Positions 42,321 to 51,170 of a stretch of DNA of 64,000 nucleotides are shown here, piece after piece; the first letter of the stretch is position 1, and each line of letters begins with the position of its first letter. The stretch spans positions 3,224,001 through 3,288,000 of the forward strand of contig NZ_AP024852.1 in NCBI RefSeq assembly GCF_024346715.1, given 5' to 3'. The notes under the pieces are model-generated. The model did not search any database and was not told the DNA's origin. It worked only from the letters and a program-made list of their open reading frames with translations. Source of the DNA: Photobacterium swingsii (GTDB lineage: Bacteria; Pseudomonadota; Gammaproteobacteria; Enterobacterales; Vibrionaceae). The translations under genes were made by a program, and so were the position numbers.

Positions 42321-42660
42321 AAATATTGTCGATTTATTATTGTACTAAGTCGCCTGAGTCCCAATTTCTTGAGTGAATAAAGTTTCAAGTTATGCAAAAC
42401 GCACCAAGCTGATAATTGCGTAATTCAAATGAAAAAACGCATAAGAAAACGGAGATGTTATAAAATCTAGGCATAATTTATCGGTGTTATGCGGCTTTTA
42501 GGCTAAAAATTAACATTCTGATGAATATTTACCCTCCAACAACACAACTGCAAAAAACATATTCACCCAGTAATTAACGAAAAATACCCCAACACACAAA
42601 GTGTGTGGTTATTTGCGCCAAAATAGCCTACTGGAAAAGTGTGAACGGCTGCAAAGTTAC

Positions 42661-42698
42661 CTCTTTGGTAGCAGATTACAATCACCCCGTCCAAAGAG
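42661..42698 (+). other. Stem-loop in the leader of the arcA-like micro-gene
   Basis: CTCTTTGG at 42661-42668 pairs exactly with CCAAAGAG at 42691-42698; 22-base loop. First of the series of hairpins ahead of ADI genes. Confidence 0.5.
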
Positions 42699-42756
42699 AT
42701 ATGACTCGGTGGCAACGACCAACCGGGCACTATATAAAATAAAGAGAGATACGATC

Positions 42757-42975
42757 ATGAGTAAGTTCACTATCGATACAGGAGCACGCAACGTCCGTCG
42801 ACGAAGTTCACTCCACCGTTCTCGAAGAGCGCTCACTCCATTCACCCACTCTGACCATAGTGTGCCGTTGCCTTTCGAGGTATTGGTTAACGATAAAGGG
42901 GTGACTGAGCGTTACGCGCCCAAAGTCATAACTTCAATAGCCGATCACCATTTCGCTTCGACGTTACCCAATTAA
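42757..42975 (+). CDS. ArcA-N-terminus-like small protein, 72 residues
   Basis: ATG at 42757; the 26 bases AGAGAGATACGATCATGAGT plus AAGTTC are identical to the arcA leader and first codons at 45696-45721. Like ArcA it starts MSKF, keeps RR near 14, HR near 20, RALT near 24-27 and a following T.S. pattern, then a short acidic/hydrophobic stretch (PFEVLV against LFDDVL). After about 45 residues the likeness ends; the tail ERYAPKVITSIADHHF is unrelated. No ArcA catalytic residue is present, so it is not an enzyme. A longer frame from 42601 exists but lacks a ribosome site. Either a relic of a duplicated arcA or a regulatory microprotein. It precedes the permease by 168 bases. Confidence 0.6.
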   Translation: MSKFTIDTGARNVRRRSSLHRSRRALTPFTHSDHSVPLPFEVLVNDKGVTERYAPKVITSIADHHFASTLPN

Positions 42976-43102
42976 GTAACTCAAGCAAACGTGGATGTGT
43001 GTACCAACACACACCAAGCTAACTTCCAATAACACGTTTTACTGAACGCTACTGTTCAGGGAGCCCTTTTGCGCCCACTTCATTGTTCGGCGTACTGGAT
43101 CA

Positions 43103-43130
43103 CACCCATAAACCACCACAGATATGGGTG
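43103..43130 (+). other. Stem-loop ahead of the permease ribosome site
   Basis: CACCCATA / TATGGGTG, 8 perfect pairs, followed at once by CAAGGAGATAAAA-ATG. Confidence 0.65.
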
Positions 43131-43143
43131 CAAGGAGATAAAA

Positions 43144-44589
43144 ATGACGACTCAAACGGTACAACAAGAAGAGAAAGGCGGCTTCTTTGCCAACTTTAAA
43201 TTCCCTTCTGCTTACACCATCCTGTTCGGCCTCATTGCGTTTGTCGCACTGTTAACCTGGATTGTTCCAGCGGGTCAGTATGAGCGCGTAATGAATGAAG
43301 ATCTTGGCAAAGAAGTGCCAGTAACGGGCACCTACCACGCTGTAGATAGCAACCCTCAAGGCGTTATCGATGTACTTATTGCACCGATTGATGGCTTCTA
43401 CGATCACAATACTTACGAAGCTGCTGCAATCGATGTTTCATTATTCATTCTTGTCATCGGTGGTTTCCTTGGTCTAGTGACTAAAACAGGTGCTATCGAT
43501 GCGGGTATCGAACGTGTTACTGCTCGCTTACAAGGGCGAGAAGAAATGATGATACCTATCCTGATGGCATTGTTTGCTGCAGGCGGTACTATCTACGGTA
43601 TGGCGGAAGAGTCCCTACCTTTCTACACCCTACTTGTTCCTGTCATGATGGCAGCGCGCTTTGACCCAGTCGTAGCAGCAGCAACAGTATTGCTAGGTGC
43701 TGGTATCGGTACGCTTGGTTCAACCATTAACCCATTCGCAACAGTAATCGCAGCAAACGCCGCGGGTATCCCATTCACAGACGGCATCATGCTTCGTGTT
43801 GCTATGCTGGCTATCGGTTGGTTAATTTGTGTTGGCTACGTAATGCGCTATGCAAAAATGGTACGTGCTGACAAAACTAAATCTATCGTTTTCGACAAGT
43901 ACGAAGAGAACAAAGCACACTTCCTAGGCAACCAGTCTGGCGAAATGTTGGAGTTCACAACAACACGTAAAATCATTCTTGCTATCTTCGCTGCATCATT
44001 CGGTATCATGATTTACGGTGTATCTGTTGCTGGTTGGTGGATGGCTGAAATTTCAGGCATGTTCCTAGCGTCAACTATCATCATCGGTCTGATTGCTCGT
44101 ATGAGCGAAGAAGAGTTCACTTCAAGCTTTATCGATGGCGCACGTGACCTACTAGGTGTTGCACTTATCATCGGTATCGCACGTGGTATCGTGGTAATCA
44201 TGGACCGCGGTATGATCACAGATACAATTCTGTTTGCTGCTGAAAGCGCAGTTACAGGTTTGTCTTCTATCGTGTTCATCAACGTTATGTACTGGTTAGA
44301 AATCGTTCTTTCATTCCTAGTACCTTCTTCATCTGGTCTAGCTGTTCTAACTATGCCTATCATGGCACCACTTGCTGACTTCGCAGGTGTGAGTCGTGAC
44401 CTAGTCGTAACGGCTTACCAATCTGCATCTGGTATTGTAAACCTAATGACCCCAACATCTGCGGTTGTTATGGGTGGTCTAGCTATCGCACGCGTTCCTT
44501 ACGTTCGCTGGGTAAAATGGGTAGCACCACTACTAGGTATGCTGACTGTACTTATCATGGTTATGCTAAGTGTAGGCGCAGTCCTTTAA
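43144..44589 (+). CDS. YfcC-family arginine/ornithine transporter (ArcD role)
   Basis: 481 residues from ATG 43144 (MTTQTVQQEEKGG), nine bases after AAGGAGA; an upstream in-frame ATG at 43069 would add 25 residues through the hairpin. About 12 membrane segments of the YfcC/DcuC (C4-dicarboxylate-like, Na+/anion) superfamily with GAGIGTLGSTINPFATVIA and SSGLAVLTMPIMAPL hairpin loops that normally form the substrate site. Placed between the micro-gene and arcA-arcC-arcB it should import arginine and/or exchange ornithine; it is not the classical APC-type ArcD. Confidence 0.85.
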   Translation: MTTQTVQQEEKGGFFANFKFPSAYTILFGLIAFVALLTWIVPAGQYERVMNEDLGKEVPVTGTYHAVDSNPQGVIDVLIAPIDGFYDHNTYEAAAIDVSLFILVIGGFLGLVTKTGAIDAGIERVTARLQGREEMMIPILMALFAAGGTIYGMAEESLPFYTLLVPVMMAARFDPVVAAATVLLGAGIGTLGSTINPFATVIAANAAGIPFTDGIMLRVAMLAIGWLICVGYVMRYAKMVRADKTKSIVFDKYEENKAHFLGNQSGEMLEFTTTRKIILAIFAASFGIMIYGVSVAGWWMAEISGMFLASTIIIGLIARMSEEEFTSSFIDGARDLLGVALIIGIARGIVVIMDRGMITDTILFAAESAVTGLSSIVFINVMYWLEIVLSFLVPSSSGLAVLTMPIMAPLADFAGVSRDLVVTAYQSASGIVNLMTPTSAVVMGGLAIARVPYVRWVKWVAPLLGMLTVLIMVMLSVGAVL

Positions 44590-44620
44590 GTAAAACTGGC
44601 TTTATCTTCATCCCCACAAA

Positions 44621-44646
44621 AACCGCCTTCGGGCGGTTTTTTTTTC
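44621..44646 (+). terminator. Permease terminator
   Basis: AACCGCC TTCG GGCGGTT followed by eight or more T; separates the permease transcript from arcA. Confidence 0.92.
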
Positions 44647-45250
44647 ACCACAACTATTCTTCATTTTCTCTGGTTACCTCACCGAAGCCACGACCATTTA
44701 GCCTGGTTAAATGCATTTTTGGCTAAGCTAAGTAAGCCTAATAAAACGTCAGGTCGCTGGCTGTCAAGCTTATAGCCTACAGGAGACGCCTTTACAGGTA
44801 CGATGAGTGCATTGATGCACCATGGATACAAGCGACCAGCGGCTGATGAGGCATCCGTTCGTATCTTCTCGTCGTAGTATCCCACATGCGATTTTAGATG
44901 CTGATACTTTGCTTCTCATTTTCAGCTTATACCAACCTTTTAACTGGCCATCACACCTCTACAAATTAACGAATAGATTCAAAGTAATATTTACCCCAAT
45001 AATCCGCACTATTTAATTATTTAAATTAACCCCCTACTTTTTAACTTATTTTCTCTCACCCTAATAACAGCGATAAAATATAACTAAAATGTAAAATCAC
45101 AAAATAAAAACCGAACAGATAAACCATTAATATTTTCTTACATCACCATGAAGAAAATATGGCAACTTTCAAAACGAACATTCATTGAAATGCCATAAAC
45201 CATTAATATAAACAAAGCAAATTTGAGCTATTTAGTTGATGTTCTAAAAT
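44647..45250. other. Non-coding stretch before arcA, proximal part
   Basis: Bases 44647-44930 have mixed composition and several short open frames interrupted by stops on both strands; they look like remains of a lost gene or element but I recognise no protein. From about 44980 the sequence is strongly AT-rich. No inverted ends or target duplication seen. Confidence 0.4.
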
Positions 45251-45258
45251 TACAAAAA

Positions 45259-45457
45259 CAGATTAAGATCAAATTAAAAGAAAAAGTTTTGTTACCAACA
45301 AATTAACAAACACTCATTTTTTAGATAGACAGCCATTTTATGTGCATAAGATTGTATTTTACGCATTTACCCCCTCACATAAAAAATGCATAAAGTATCC
45401 CACCCCCAACCCAAAATACACAAAAACAACAACTTAAAATAATTAAAGCGTGCATAA
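45259..45457 (+). promoter_or_regulatory. arcA upstream control region: FNR-like and ARG-like half sites
   Basis: CAGATTAAGATCAA (45259-45272) matches FNR at one full and one partial half (NNGAT-N4-ATCAA). TGCATAA recurs at 45343, 45387 and 45451; the same core occurs in E. coli ArgR boxes. Anaerobic and arginine control of arcA would fit, but the sites are weak taken singly. Confidence 0.4.
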
Positions 45458-45666
45458 ACCCACTTAGACAACATAAATTCCCAGCCTTGAAAACTAATAA
45501 CAAATGCATCGAAAATGTTAAAAAAATAGTAAGTTAAGTTATTTTGTTAATATATAAAGTGTGACAAACCTCTAAGACTAATACCCCGTTAAGAGTAGAA
45601 TGATTCACAACAAAGGAGAGCAGGGAAATAAACAAACGTTAGTTTCCCCGCCATAAAATAAATAAA

Positions 45667-45686
45667 GCCAACCGGAATTTGTTGGC
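45667..45686 (+). other. Stem-loop ahead of the arcA ribosome site
   Basis: GCCAAC / GTTGGC, 6 pairs, 8-base loop; ends 23 bases before the ATG. Confidence 0.5.
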
Positions 45687-45709
45687 ATATTAAATAGAGA
45701 GATACGATC

Positions 45710-46930
45710 ATGAGTAAGTTCTACGTAGGTTCTGAAATAGGTCAATTACGCCGCGTTCTAATTCACCGTCCAGAGCGTGCGCTAACTCACCTAACTCCAT
45801 CAAACTGTCACGATCTACTATTTGATGATGTATTAGCTGTTGAGCGCGCTGGCCAAGAACACGACGTATTTGCTAACACACTACGTGAGCAAGGTGTTGA
45901 AGTAATGCTTCTTGGTGACCTACTAGCAGATACGCTAGAAGTGCCTGAAGCAAAAGAATGGCTTCTTAACACACAGATCTCTGACTACCGCTTAGGTCCA
46001 GCATTCGCAAATGACGTTCGCTGCTTCCTAGCTGACCTTCCTAGCAAAGAATTATCTTCTATTCTTCTAGGCGGCCTAAGCTACGCTGAGCTACCAATTC
46101 AATCTTCTTCAATGATGCAAGGTATGCACGAGCCTACTGACTTCATCGTTGAGCCATTACCAAACCACCTATTTACTCGTGATACATCTTGCTGGGTATA
46201 CGGCGGTGTTTCAATCAACCCAATGGCAAAACCTGCTCGTCAACGTGAAACAAACCACGTTCGTGCAATCTACCGTTGGCACCCAACCTTCGCTGGCCAA
46301 GACTTCATTAAATACTTTGGCGACGAAGAAAAAATCTACGACAACTCAACAATCGAAGGCGGTGACGTACTAGTAATTGGTAAAGGCGCAGTACTTATCG
46401 GTATGTCTGAGCGTACTACTGCTCAAGGTGTTGAACAACTTGCTTCTAGCCTATTCAAACACGGCGAAGCGAAACAAGTTATCGCAATGCAACTACCTAA
46501 GCACCGCTCTTGCATGCACCTTGATACAGTAATGACTCACATGCGTGAAGATACATTCTCTGTATACCCAGAAGTTGTACGTAAAGACGTTCAATGCTGG
46601 AGCCTAACTGGTGACGAGTCTGGCGCTGTTAAAGTGAAAGAAGAAGGTTACTTCGTAACTGCAATCGAGAAAGCACTAGGCGTAGACAAGCTAAACCTAA
46701 TCACTACTGGTGGTGATAGCTTCGAAGCTGAGCGTGAGCAATGGAACGATGCGAACAACGTATTAACTGTTAAACCAGGTGTTGTAATTGGTTACGAGCG
46801 TAACACTTACACTAACGAAAAATACGACAAAGCAGGCATCACAGTTCTACCTATCCCAGGTGACGAACTTGGCCGTGGCCGCGGTGGCGCTCGCTGCATG
46901 AGCTGCCCAATCGAACGTGACGGCATCTAA
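45710..46930 (+). CDS. arcA: Arginine deiminase
   Basis: 406 residues. Guanidino-modifying enzyme fold with [12 protein letters not shown] (near 160), [11 protein letters not shown] (near 222), and the nucleophile Cys396 in [11 protein letters not shown] at the C-terminus; HLDTVMTH supplies the catalytic His. Converts arginine to citrulline and ammonia, first step of the ADI pathway giving ATP and acid tolerance. Ribosome site AGAGAGATA. The coding sequence uses strongly biased codons, suggesting high expression. Confidence 0.97.
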   Translation: MSKFYVGSEIGQLRRVLIHRPERALTHLTPSNCHDLLFDDVLAVERAGQEHDVFANTLREQGVEVMLLGDLLADTLEVPEAKEWLLNTQISDYRLGPAFANDVRCFLADLPSKELSSILLGGLSYAELPIQSSSMMQGMHEPTDFIVEPLPNHLFTRDTSCWVYGGVSINPMAKPARQRETNHVRAIYRWHPTFAGQDFIKYFGDEEKIYDNSTIEGGDVLVIGKGAVLIGMSERTTAQGVEQLASSLFKHGEAKQVIAMQLPKHRSCMHLDTVMTHMREDTFSVYPEVVRKDVQCWSLTGDESGAVKVKEEGYFVTAIEKALGVDKLNLITTGGDSFEAEREQWNDANNVLTVKPGVVIGYERNTYTNEKYDKAGITVLPIPGDELGRGRGGARCMSCPIERDGI

Positions 46931-46961
46931 GCAATAGTCTTTTACTAGACAATGCTCAGAC

Positions 46962-46989
46962 GGTTAGCCGGTAAAGCTATCGGCTAACC
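46962..46989 (+). other. Stem-loop between arcA and arcC
   Basis: GGTTAGCCG / CGGCTAACC, 9 perfect pairs, 10-base loop, without T run; ends 27 bases before the arcC ATG. Confidence 0.7.
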
Positions 46990-47016
46990 ACTTTAAAACC
47001 AAGAGAGAATAATCCC

Positions 47017-47928
47017 ATGACTAAGCAAACTGTTGTTGTTGCATTGGGTGGTAACGCACTACTTCGTCGCGGTGAGCCATTAGAGGCTTCAACTCAACGA
47101 ATCAATATCGCAAAAGCTGCTGAAACTATCGCGGCTATCGCAGAAGAATACAACGTGGTGTTAGTACACGGTAACGGTCCACAAGTTGGCCTACTAGCAC
47201 TTCAAGGTTTGGAATACAAAGCAGTAAATCCATACCCACTAGACGTACTAGGTTCAGAAACACAAGGCATGATCGGCTACATGCTGATGCAAGAGCTGAA
47301 AAACCTACTACCAGAACAACACGTTTCATGCATGTTGACTCAAATGACTGTTGATCCAGCAGATCCAGCATTCGCAGACCCAACAAAACCTATCGGCCCT
47401 GTATACCAAGAAGCCGAAGCGCGTGACCTAGCAGAAAAATACCACTGGACAGTAAAACCTGACGGCGAATACTTCCGTCGCGTAGTACCAAGCCCACAAC
47501 CAACCGGTATCGTAGAAGACGATGCAATCACAGCACTGATTAAACAAGGTCACCTTGTAATCTGTACTGGCGGTGGCGGTATCCCAGTGAAGAAAGTTGA
47601 CGGTAAATTAGTTGGCGTAGAAGCTGTAATCGACAAAGACATGTCAGCAGCTTTCCTCGCGAAACAACTTGAAGCTGATGCACTGTTGATTCTGACAGAT
47701 GCACAAGCAGTATTCCTGGATTGGGGCAAGCCAACGCAAAAAGCATTGAGCAGCACGACTCCAGCAGAATTAGCGAATTACGAATTTGATGCTGGCTCTA
47801 TGGGGCCAAAAATCGAAGCGTCATGTGAATTCATCAATCAAGGTGGCAAATTAGTAGGTATCGGTGCTTTAGAAGATGGCCTACGCATCCTGAAAGGTGA
47901 AGCTGGCACGAATATTATTTCAGAATAA
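47017..47928 (+). CDS. arcC: Carbamate kinase
   Basis: 303 residues, amino-acid-kinase fold: VALGGNALLRRGE at the N-terminus (phosphate loop), LVHGNGPQVG near 49-58, GGGGIPV near 187, and the ATP-site LILTDAQAVFLDWG near 225-240. Transfers the phosphate of carbamoyl phosphate to ADP, the ATP-yielding last step of the ADI pathway. Ribosome site AAGAGAG. Confidence 0.96.
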   Translation: MTKQTVVVALGGNALLRRGEPLEASTQRINIAKAAETIAAIAEEYNVVLVHGNGPQVGLLALQGLEYKAVNPYPLDVLGSETQGMIGYMLMQELKNLLPEQHVSCMLTQMTVDPADPAFADPTKPIGPVYQEAEARDLAEKYHWTVKPDGEYFRRVVPSPQPTGIVEDDAITALIKQGHLVICTGGGGIPVKKVDGKLVGVEAVIDKDMSAAFLAKQLEADALLILTDAQAVFLDWGKPTQKALSSTTPAELANYEFDAGSMGPKIEASCEFINQGGKLVGIGALEDGLRILKGEAGTNIISE

Positions 47929-47982
47929 CAAAATAGTTATTCACAAGAACGCAATAATACGATAAACAATAGATACTACTTA

Positions 47983-48022
47983 CCGACAGCTGACCACTAT
48001 TAACTACCAAGGTCGCTGTCGG
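47983..48022 (+). other. Stem-loop between arcC and the carbamoyltransferase gene
   Basis: CCGACAG with CTGTCGG (7 pairs), then an inner GACC/GGTC stem after a small bulge; ends 33 bases before the ATG. Confidence 0.65.
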
Positions 48023-48055
48023 CAGAGAGATACCGATTCTTAAGAGGAAATCATC

Positions 48056-49066
48056 ATGGCTTTTAATCTTCGCAACCGTAACTTCCTTAAACTACTAGAC
48101 TTCACTCCACGTGAAATCCAACATCTGCTAGAACTTTCTGCAGAATTGAAAAAAGCGAAATACAACGGTTACGAGCAGCCTCGCCTAACTGGCAAAAACA
48201 TTGCTCTTATCTTCGAAAAAACATCAACTCGTACTCGCTGTGCATTCGAAGTTGCTGCATTTGACCAAGGCGCTCAAGTATCTTACTTAGGCCCATCTGG
48301 TTCTCAAATCGGTCACAAAGAATCAATGAAAGATACAGCACGCGTTCTAGGTCGTATGTACGACGGCATCGAGTACCGTGGCTTTGGTCAAGAAATCGTT
48401 GAAGAACTAGGCGCACACGCTGGTGTTCCAGTATGGAACGGCCTAACAGACGAATTCCACCCAACTCAAATCCTAGCTGACTTCCTAACTATGCAAGAGC
48501 ATGGTCGTGGCAAGCAACTACACGAAATCACTTTCGCTTACCTAGGTGATGCTCGCAACAACATGGGTAACTCTCTAATGGTTGGCGCAGCGAAAATGGG
48601 CATGGACATCCGCCTAGTTGCACCAAAAGCATACTGGCCTGAAGAAGAGCTAGTAGCACAATGTCGTGCAATCGCAGAAGAAACTGGCGCTAAAATCACT
48701 ATGACTGAAGACGTTCAAGAAGGCGTTCAAGGTTGTGATTTCCTATACACTGACGTATGGGTATCTATGGGTGAAGCGAAAGAAGCTTGGGCTGAGCGTA
48801 TCAACCTAATGCTACCTTACCAAGTAAACATGGAAATGCTAAAAGCGACTGGCAACCCACATGTTAAATTCATGCACTGCCTACCAGCATTCCACGGTGA
48901 AGACACAACTGTTGGTAAAGAACTAGCTCAAGAATACCCAATGCTAAAAGACGGCGTTGAAGTAACAGACGAAGTGGTTGAGTCTAAGCACTCTATCGTA
49001 TTCGACGAAGCTGAAAACCGTATGCACACAATCAAAGCTGTAATGGTTGCTACGCTAGGTCAATAA
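48056..49066 (+). CDS. arcB: Ornithine carbamoyltransferase, probably catabolic (ArcB role)
   Basis: 336 residues, the length of the catabolic Pseudomonas ArcB. Carbamoyl-phosphate loop STRTR (near 56-60), HPTQ near 136, ornithine loops (SMGE near 237) and HCLPAFHGE near 273-281. In the ADI pathway it phosphorolyses citrulline to ornithine and carbamoyl phosphate; the protein family cannot by sequence alone be split from anabolic ArgF, so the catabolic role rests on its place after arcA-arcC. Ribosome site AAGAGGAAA. Confidence 0.9.
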   Translation: MAFNLRNRNFLKLLDFTPREIQHLLELSAELKKAKYNGYEQPRLTGKNIALIFEKTSTRTRCAFEVAAFDQGAQVSYLGPSGSQIGHKESMKDTARVLGRMYDGIEYRGFGQEIVEELGAHAGVPVWNGLTDEFHPTQILADFLTMQEHGRGKQLHEITFAYLGDARNNMGNSLMVGAAKMGMDIRLVAPKAYWPEEELVAQCRAIAEETGAKITMTEDVQEGVQGCDFLYTDVWVSMGEAKEAWAERINLMLPYQVNMEMLKATGNPHVKFMHCLPAFHGEDTTVGKELAQEYPMLKDGVEVTDEVVESKHSIVFDEAENRMHTIKAVMVATLGQ

Positions 49067-49116
49067 TCGACTCTCTTGAGTTTTTATTCTGAACGAATAG
49101 TAAAGCTCTTATAATT

Positions 49117-49147
49117 AATGCCAACCTTCGGGTTGGCATTTGCATTT
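49117..49147 (+). terminator. ADI operon terminator
   Basis: AATGCCAACC TTCG GGTTGGCATT, 10 perfect pairs, followed by a TTTGCATTTATAT run (poor T tract). Confidence 0.78.
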
Positions 49148-49281
49148 ATATCACAGCACGATTGAATAACCGCCCTCAATACTCCTGTCAAAAAACTTAA
49201 ACTTTCAGTCAGTTACCCCAATAACAAGCCATGAAAAATATGCAGGTAAATATGCATAAACTTCCATTAAATGAATAGTTT

Positions 49282-49319
49282 ACGCAAACGCTTGCGCTCA
49301 TAAAAAATGGGCGTATAAT
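49282..49319 (+). promoter_or_regulatory. pyrBI promoter with PurR-like operator
   Basis: -35 TTGCGC (49292-49297), 16-base spacer, -10 TATAAT (49314-49319). ACGCAAACGCTTGCGC (49282-49297) matches the PurR consensus ACGCAAACGTTTGCGT at 14 of 16 bases and covers the -35. Two TATGCA repeats at about 49240 and 49251 lie further upstream. Confidence 0.75.
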
Positions 49320-49350
49320 CCTTCGCAATTTGTCTAAACAGAGATGGGAA

Positions 49351-49455
49351 ATGATGACTATTCTTCAGCAAAATTTGCTAAAGACGCGCCGAAAAATGGC
49401 GTTAGTTGCGTTTTTCATTATTTCTGTTTTTTACAAAAAGAGCCTCCTTTTTTAA
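49351..49455 (+). CDS. pyrL: pyrBI leader peptide
   Basis: 34 codons (ATG 49351, or 49354 with GGGA at better distance); stop TAA sits in the loop of the attenuator hairpin. The second half is coded by U-rich RNA ([12 protein letters not shown]), the arrangement by which transcription pausing at low UTP lets the leading ribosome close up and melt the terminator, as in E. coli pyrBI. The peptide itself has no known function. A different overlapping frame from ATG 49344 runs without stop into pyrB. Confidence 0.75.
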   Translation: MMTILQQNLLKTRRKMALVAFFIISVFYKKSLLF

Positions 49456-49469
49456 GGGGGCTTTTTTTT
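49441..49469 (+). terminator. pyrBI attenuator
   Basis: AGCCTCC pairs with GGGGGCT around the loop TTTTTTAA, then eight T. Preceded by the U-rich leader coding stretch; UTP-sensitive attenuation inferred by analogy with E. coli. Confidence 0.85.
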
Positions 49470-49544
49470 GTCTGTTTTTTACTAAGAAAGAGAGAGCAGA
49501 CAGTGTTTCGTTCGTATATTGAATCAACAGAAGGGAAGAGAGCC

Positions 49545-50474
49545 ATGGCGAATTCGCTGTTCCAAAAGCACATCATTTCCATACCGGAATTAAACCGCAG
49601 TGAACTAGAACTGATTGTTGAAACGGCTGGAAAGCTAAAAGCTGAACCAAATCCGACACTACTTAAAGATAAAGTAGTGGCAAGCTGTTTCTTTGAACCT
49701 TCAACCCGTACTCGCCTATCATTTGAAACTGCTGTTCAACGCTTAGGCGGCACTGTTATCGGTTTCGATAACGGCGGTAACACATCACTCGCGAAAAAGG
49801 GTGAAACCCTGGCCGACTCAGTACAGGTTATTTCTTCATACGTTGACGCTTTCGTTATGCGCCACCCACAAGAAGGCGCTGCACGCCTCGCTTCTGAGTT
49901 TTCAAACGGTGTGCCGATTGTTAATGGCGGCGACGGTGCAAACCAGCACCCGACACAAACCTTACTTGACCTGTTCTCTATCTTCGAAACCCAAGGTCGC
50001 CTAGATAACCTTAACGTCGCATTTGTGGGTGATTTAAAATACGGCCGTACCGTACACTCACTAACCCAAGCATTATCAAAATTCGATAACATCAATTTCT
50101 TCTTTGTCGCACCAGAAATTCTGGCGATGCCTGATTACATCTGCGAAGAATTAGACGAAGCCGGCATCAACTACAGCCTGCACGCCACCATGGAAGAAGT
50201 GATTCCTGAACTCGATGTACTGTACATGACTCGCGTACAAAAAGAGCGTTTCGATGAATCTGAATACGCGCACATGAAAGCAGCTTACATCCTGACAGCA
50301 CCAATGTTGACAGAAGCACGCGACAACCTGAAAGTCCTTCACCCACTACCACGTGTGGATGAAATCACCGTTGATGTCGACAAAACGAAGCATGCTTACT
50401 ACTTCGAGCAAGCAGAAAATGGGGTTTACGCCCGTGAAGCCCTACTAGCACTTGTACTAAACGAACAACTTTAA
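49545..50474 (+). CDS. pyrB: Aspartate carbamoyltransferase catalytic subunit
   Basis: 309 residues from ATG 49545 ([12 protein letters not shown]). Active-site motifs: STRTRLSFE (near 53), HPTQ (near 134), and HPLPR (near 266) as in E. coli PyrB. First committed step of pyrimidine synthesis (carbamoyl-aspartate). The ribosome site is weak (GGGAAGAGAGCC). The frame stays open 201 bases upstream through the attenuator to ATG 49344, but that extension is leader sequence, not PyrB-like. Confidence 0.96.
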   Translation: MANSLFQKHIISIPELNRSELELIVETAGKLKAEPNPTLLKDKVVASCFFEPSTRTRLSFETAVQRLGGTVIGFDNGGNTSLAKKGETLADSVQVISSYVDAFVMRHPQEGAARLASEFSNGVPIVNGGDGANQHPTQTLLDLFSIFETQGRLDNLNVAFVGDLKYGRTVHSLTQALSKFDNINFFFVAPEILAMPDYICEELDEAGINYSLHATMEEVIPELDVLYMTRVQKERFDESEYAHMKAAYILTAPMLTEARDNLKVLHPLPRVDEITVDVDKTKHAYYFEQAENGVYAREALLALVLNEQL

Positions 50475-50490
50475 GCAGGAGAGCGCAGTC

Positions 50491-50955
50491 ATGACTAAAG
50501 AAACTCAACTACAGGTTGAAGCAATTAAGAACGGTACTGTTATCGATCACATTCCTGCGAACGTTGGTATCAAGATTCTAAAACTGTTTCAAATGCACAA
50601 AACTAACCAACGTGTCACTGTTGGTTTAAACCTGCCATCTTCGGCGCAGGGTGCAAAAGATTTGATCAAAATTGAAAATGTCTTCATCAGCGAAGATCAA
50701 GCTAACCAGCTTGCGATGTACGCACCGAAAGCAACGGTTAACCAAATCGAAAACTACGAAGTTGCGAAGAAACTAAGCCTGACACTGCCAGAGCAAATCA
50801 ATGCGATTTTCGAATGTCCAAATAGTAACTGTATTACTCACGGTGAACCTGTTGATAGCAGCTTCAAAGTGATTAACAAAAATGAAGACGTACAGCTTAA
50901 GTGTAAATACTGCGAGAAAGTATTCTCACGCGAAATCATGACAGAACGTCGCTAA
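50491..50955 (+). CDS. pyrI: Aspartate carbamoyltransferase regulatory subunit
   Basis: 154 residues. N-terminal nucleotide-binding domain with [13 protein letters not shown] and the C-terminal zinc domain with four cysteines (CPNSNC, CKYC; near 109, 114, 138, 141). Binds ATP and CTP/UTP for allosteric control. Ribosome site AGGAGAG, 16 bases after pyrB. Confidence 0.97.
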   Translation: MTKETQLQVEAIKNGTVIDHIPANVGIKILKLFQMHKTNQRVTVGLNLPSSAQGAKDLIKIENVFISEDQANQLAMYAPKATVNQIENYEVAKKLSLTLPEQINAIFECPNSNCITHGEPVDSSFKVINKNEDVQLKCKYCEKVFSREIMTERR

Positions 50956-51015
50956 GACATTTTTGCATCACTAAGCCTTGTATTAATACTTGGCTTTAAT
51001 GCTCAAATAACAAGA

Positions 51016-51047
51016 AAGCCTGCTCATAAATGAGCAGGCTTTTTTAT
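51016..51047 (+). terminator. pyrBI terminator
   Basis: AAAGCCTGCTCAT / ATGAGCAGGCTTT stem, T run of six. Confidence 0.92.
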
Positions 51048-51170
51048 TCTCATTTCTACCGCAACGCCGCTTTATCGTGATGGCTAATTTGTTAAAAGCA
51101 GCCCACGGTATCACCACACTTTCGCTTTACGTGCTGGCTGCCCATAACAATTATTAATAGGCATACGGCA

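Noticed and set aside
42601..42975. 124-codon frame starting upstream of the arcA-like micro-gene
   Set aside because: No ribosome site at the upstream start; the copied arcA leader points to ATG 42757.
42996..43013. TGTGTGT/ACACACA hairpin after the micro-gene considered as terminator
   Set aside because: No T run follows; low-complexity repeat, may be chance or a stability element.
44679..44885. 68-codon minus-strand frame, looked at as a transposase remnant
   Set aside because: No recognisable transposase motif and no inverted ends; reported only as an unexplained stretch.
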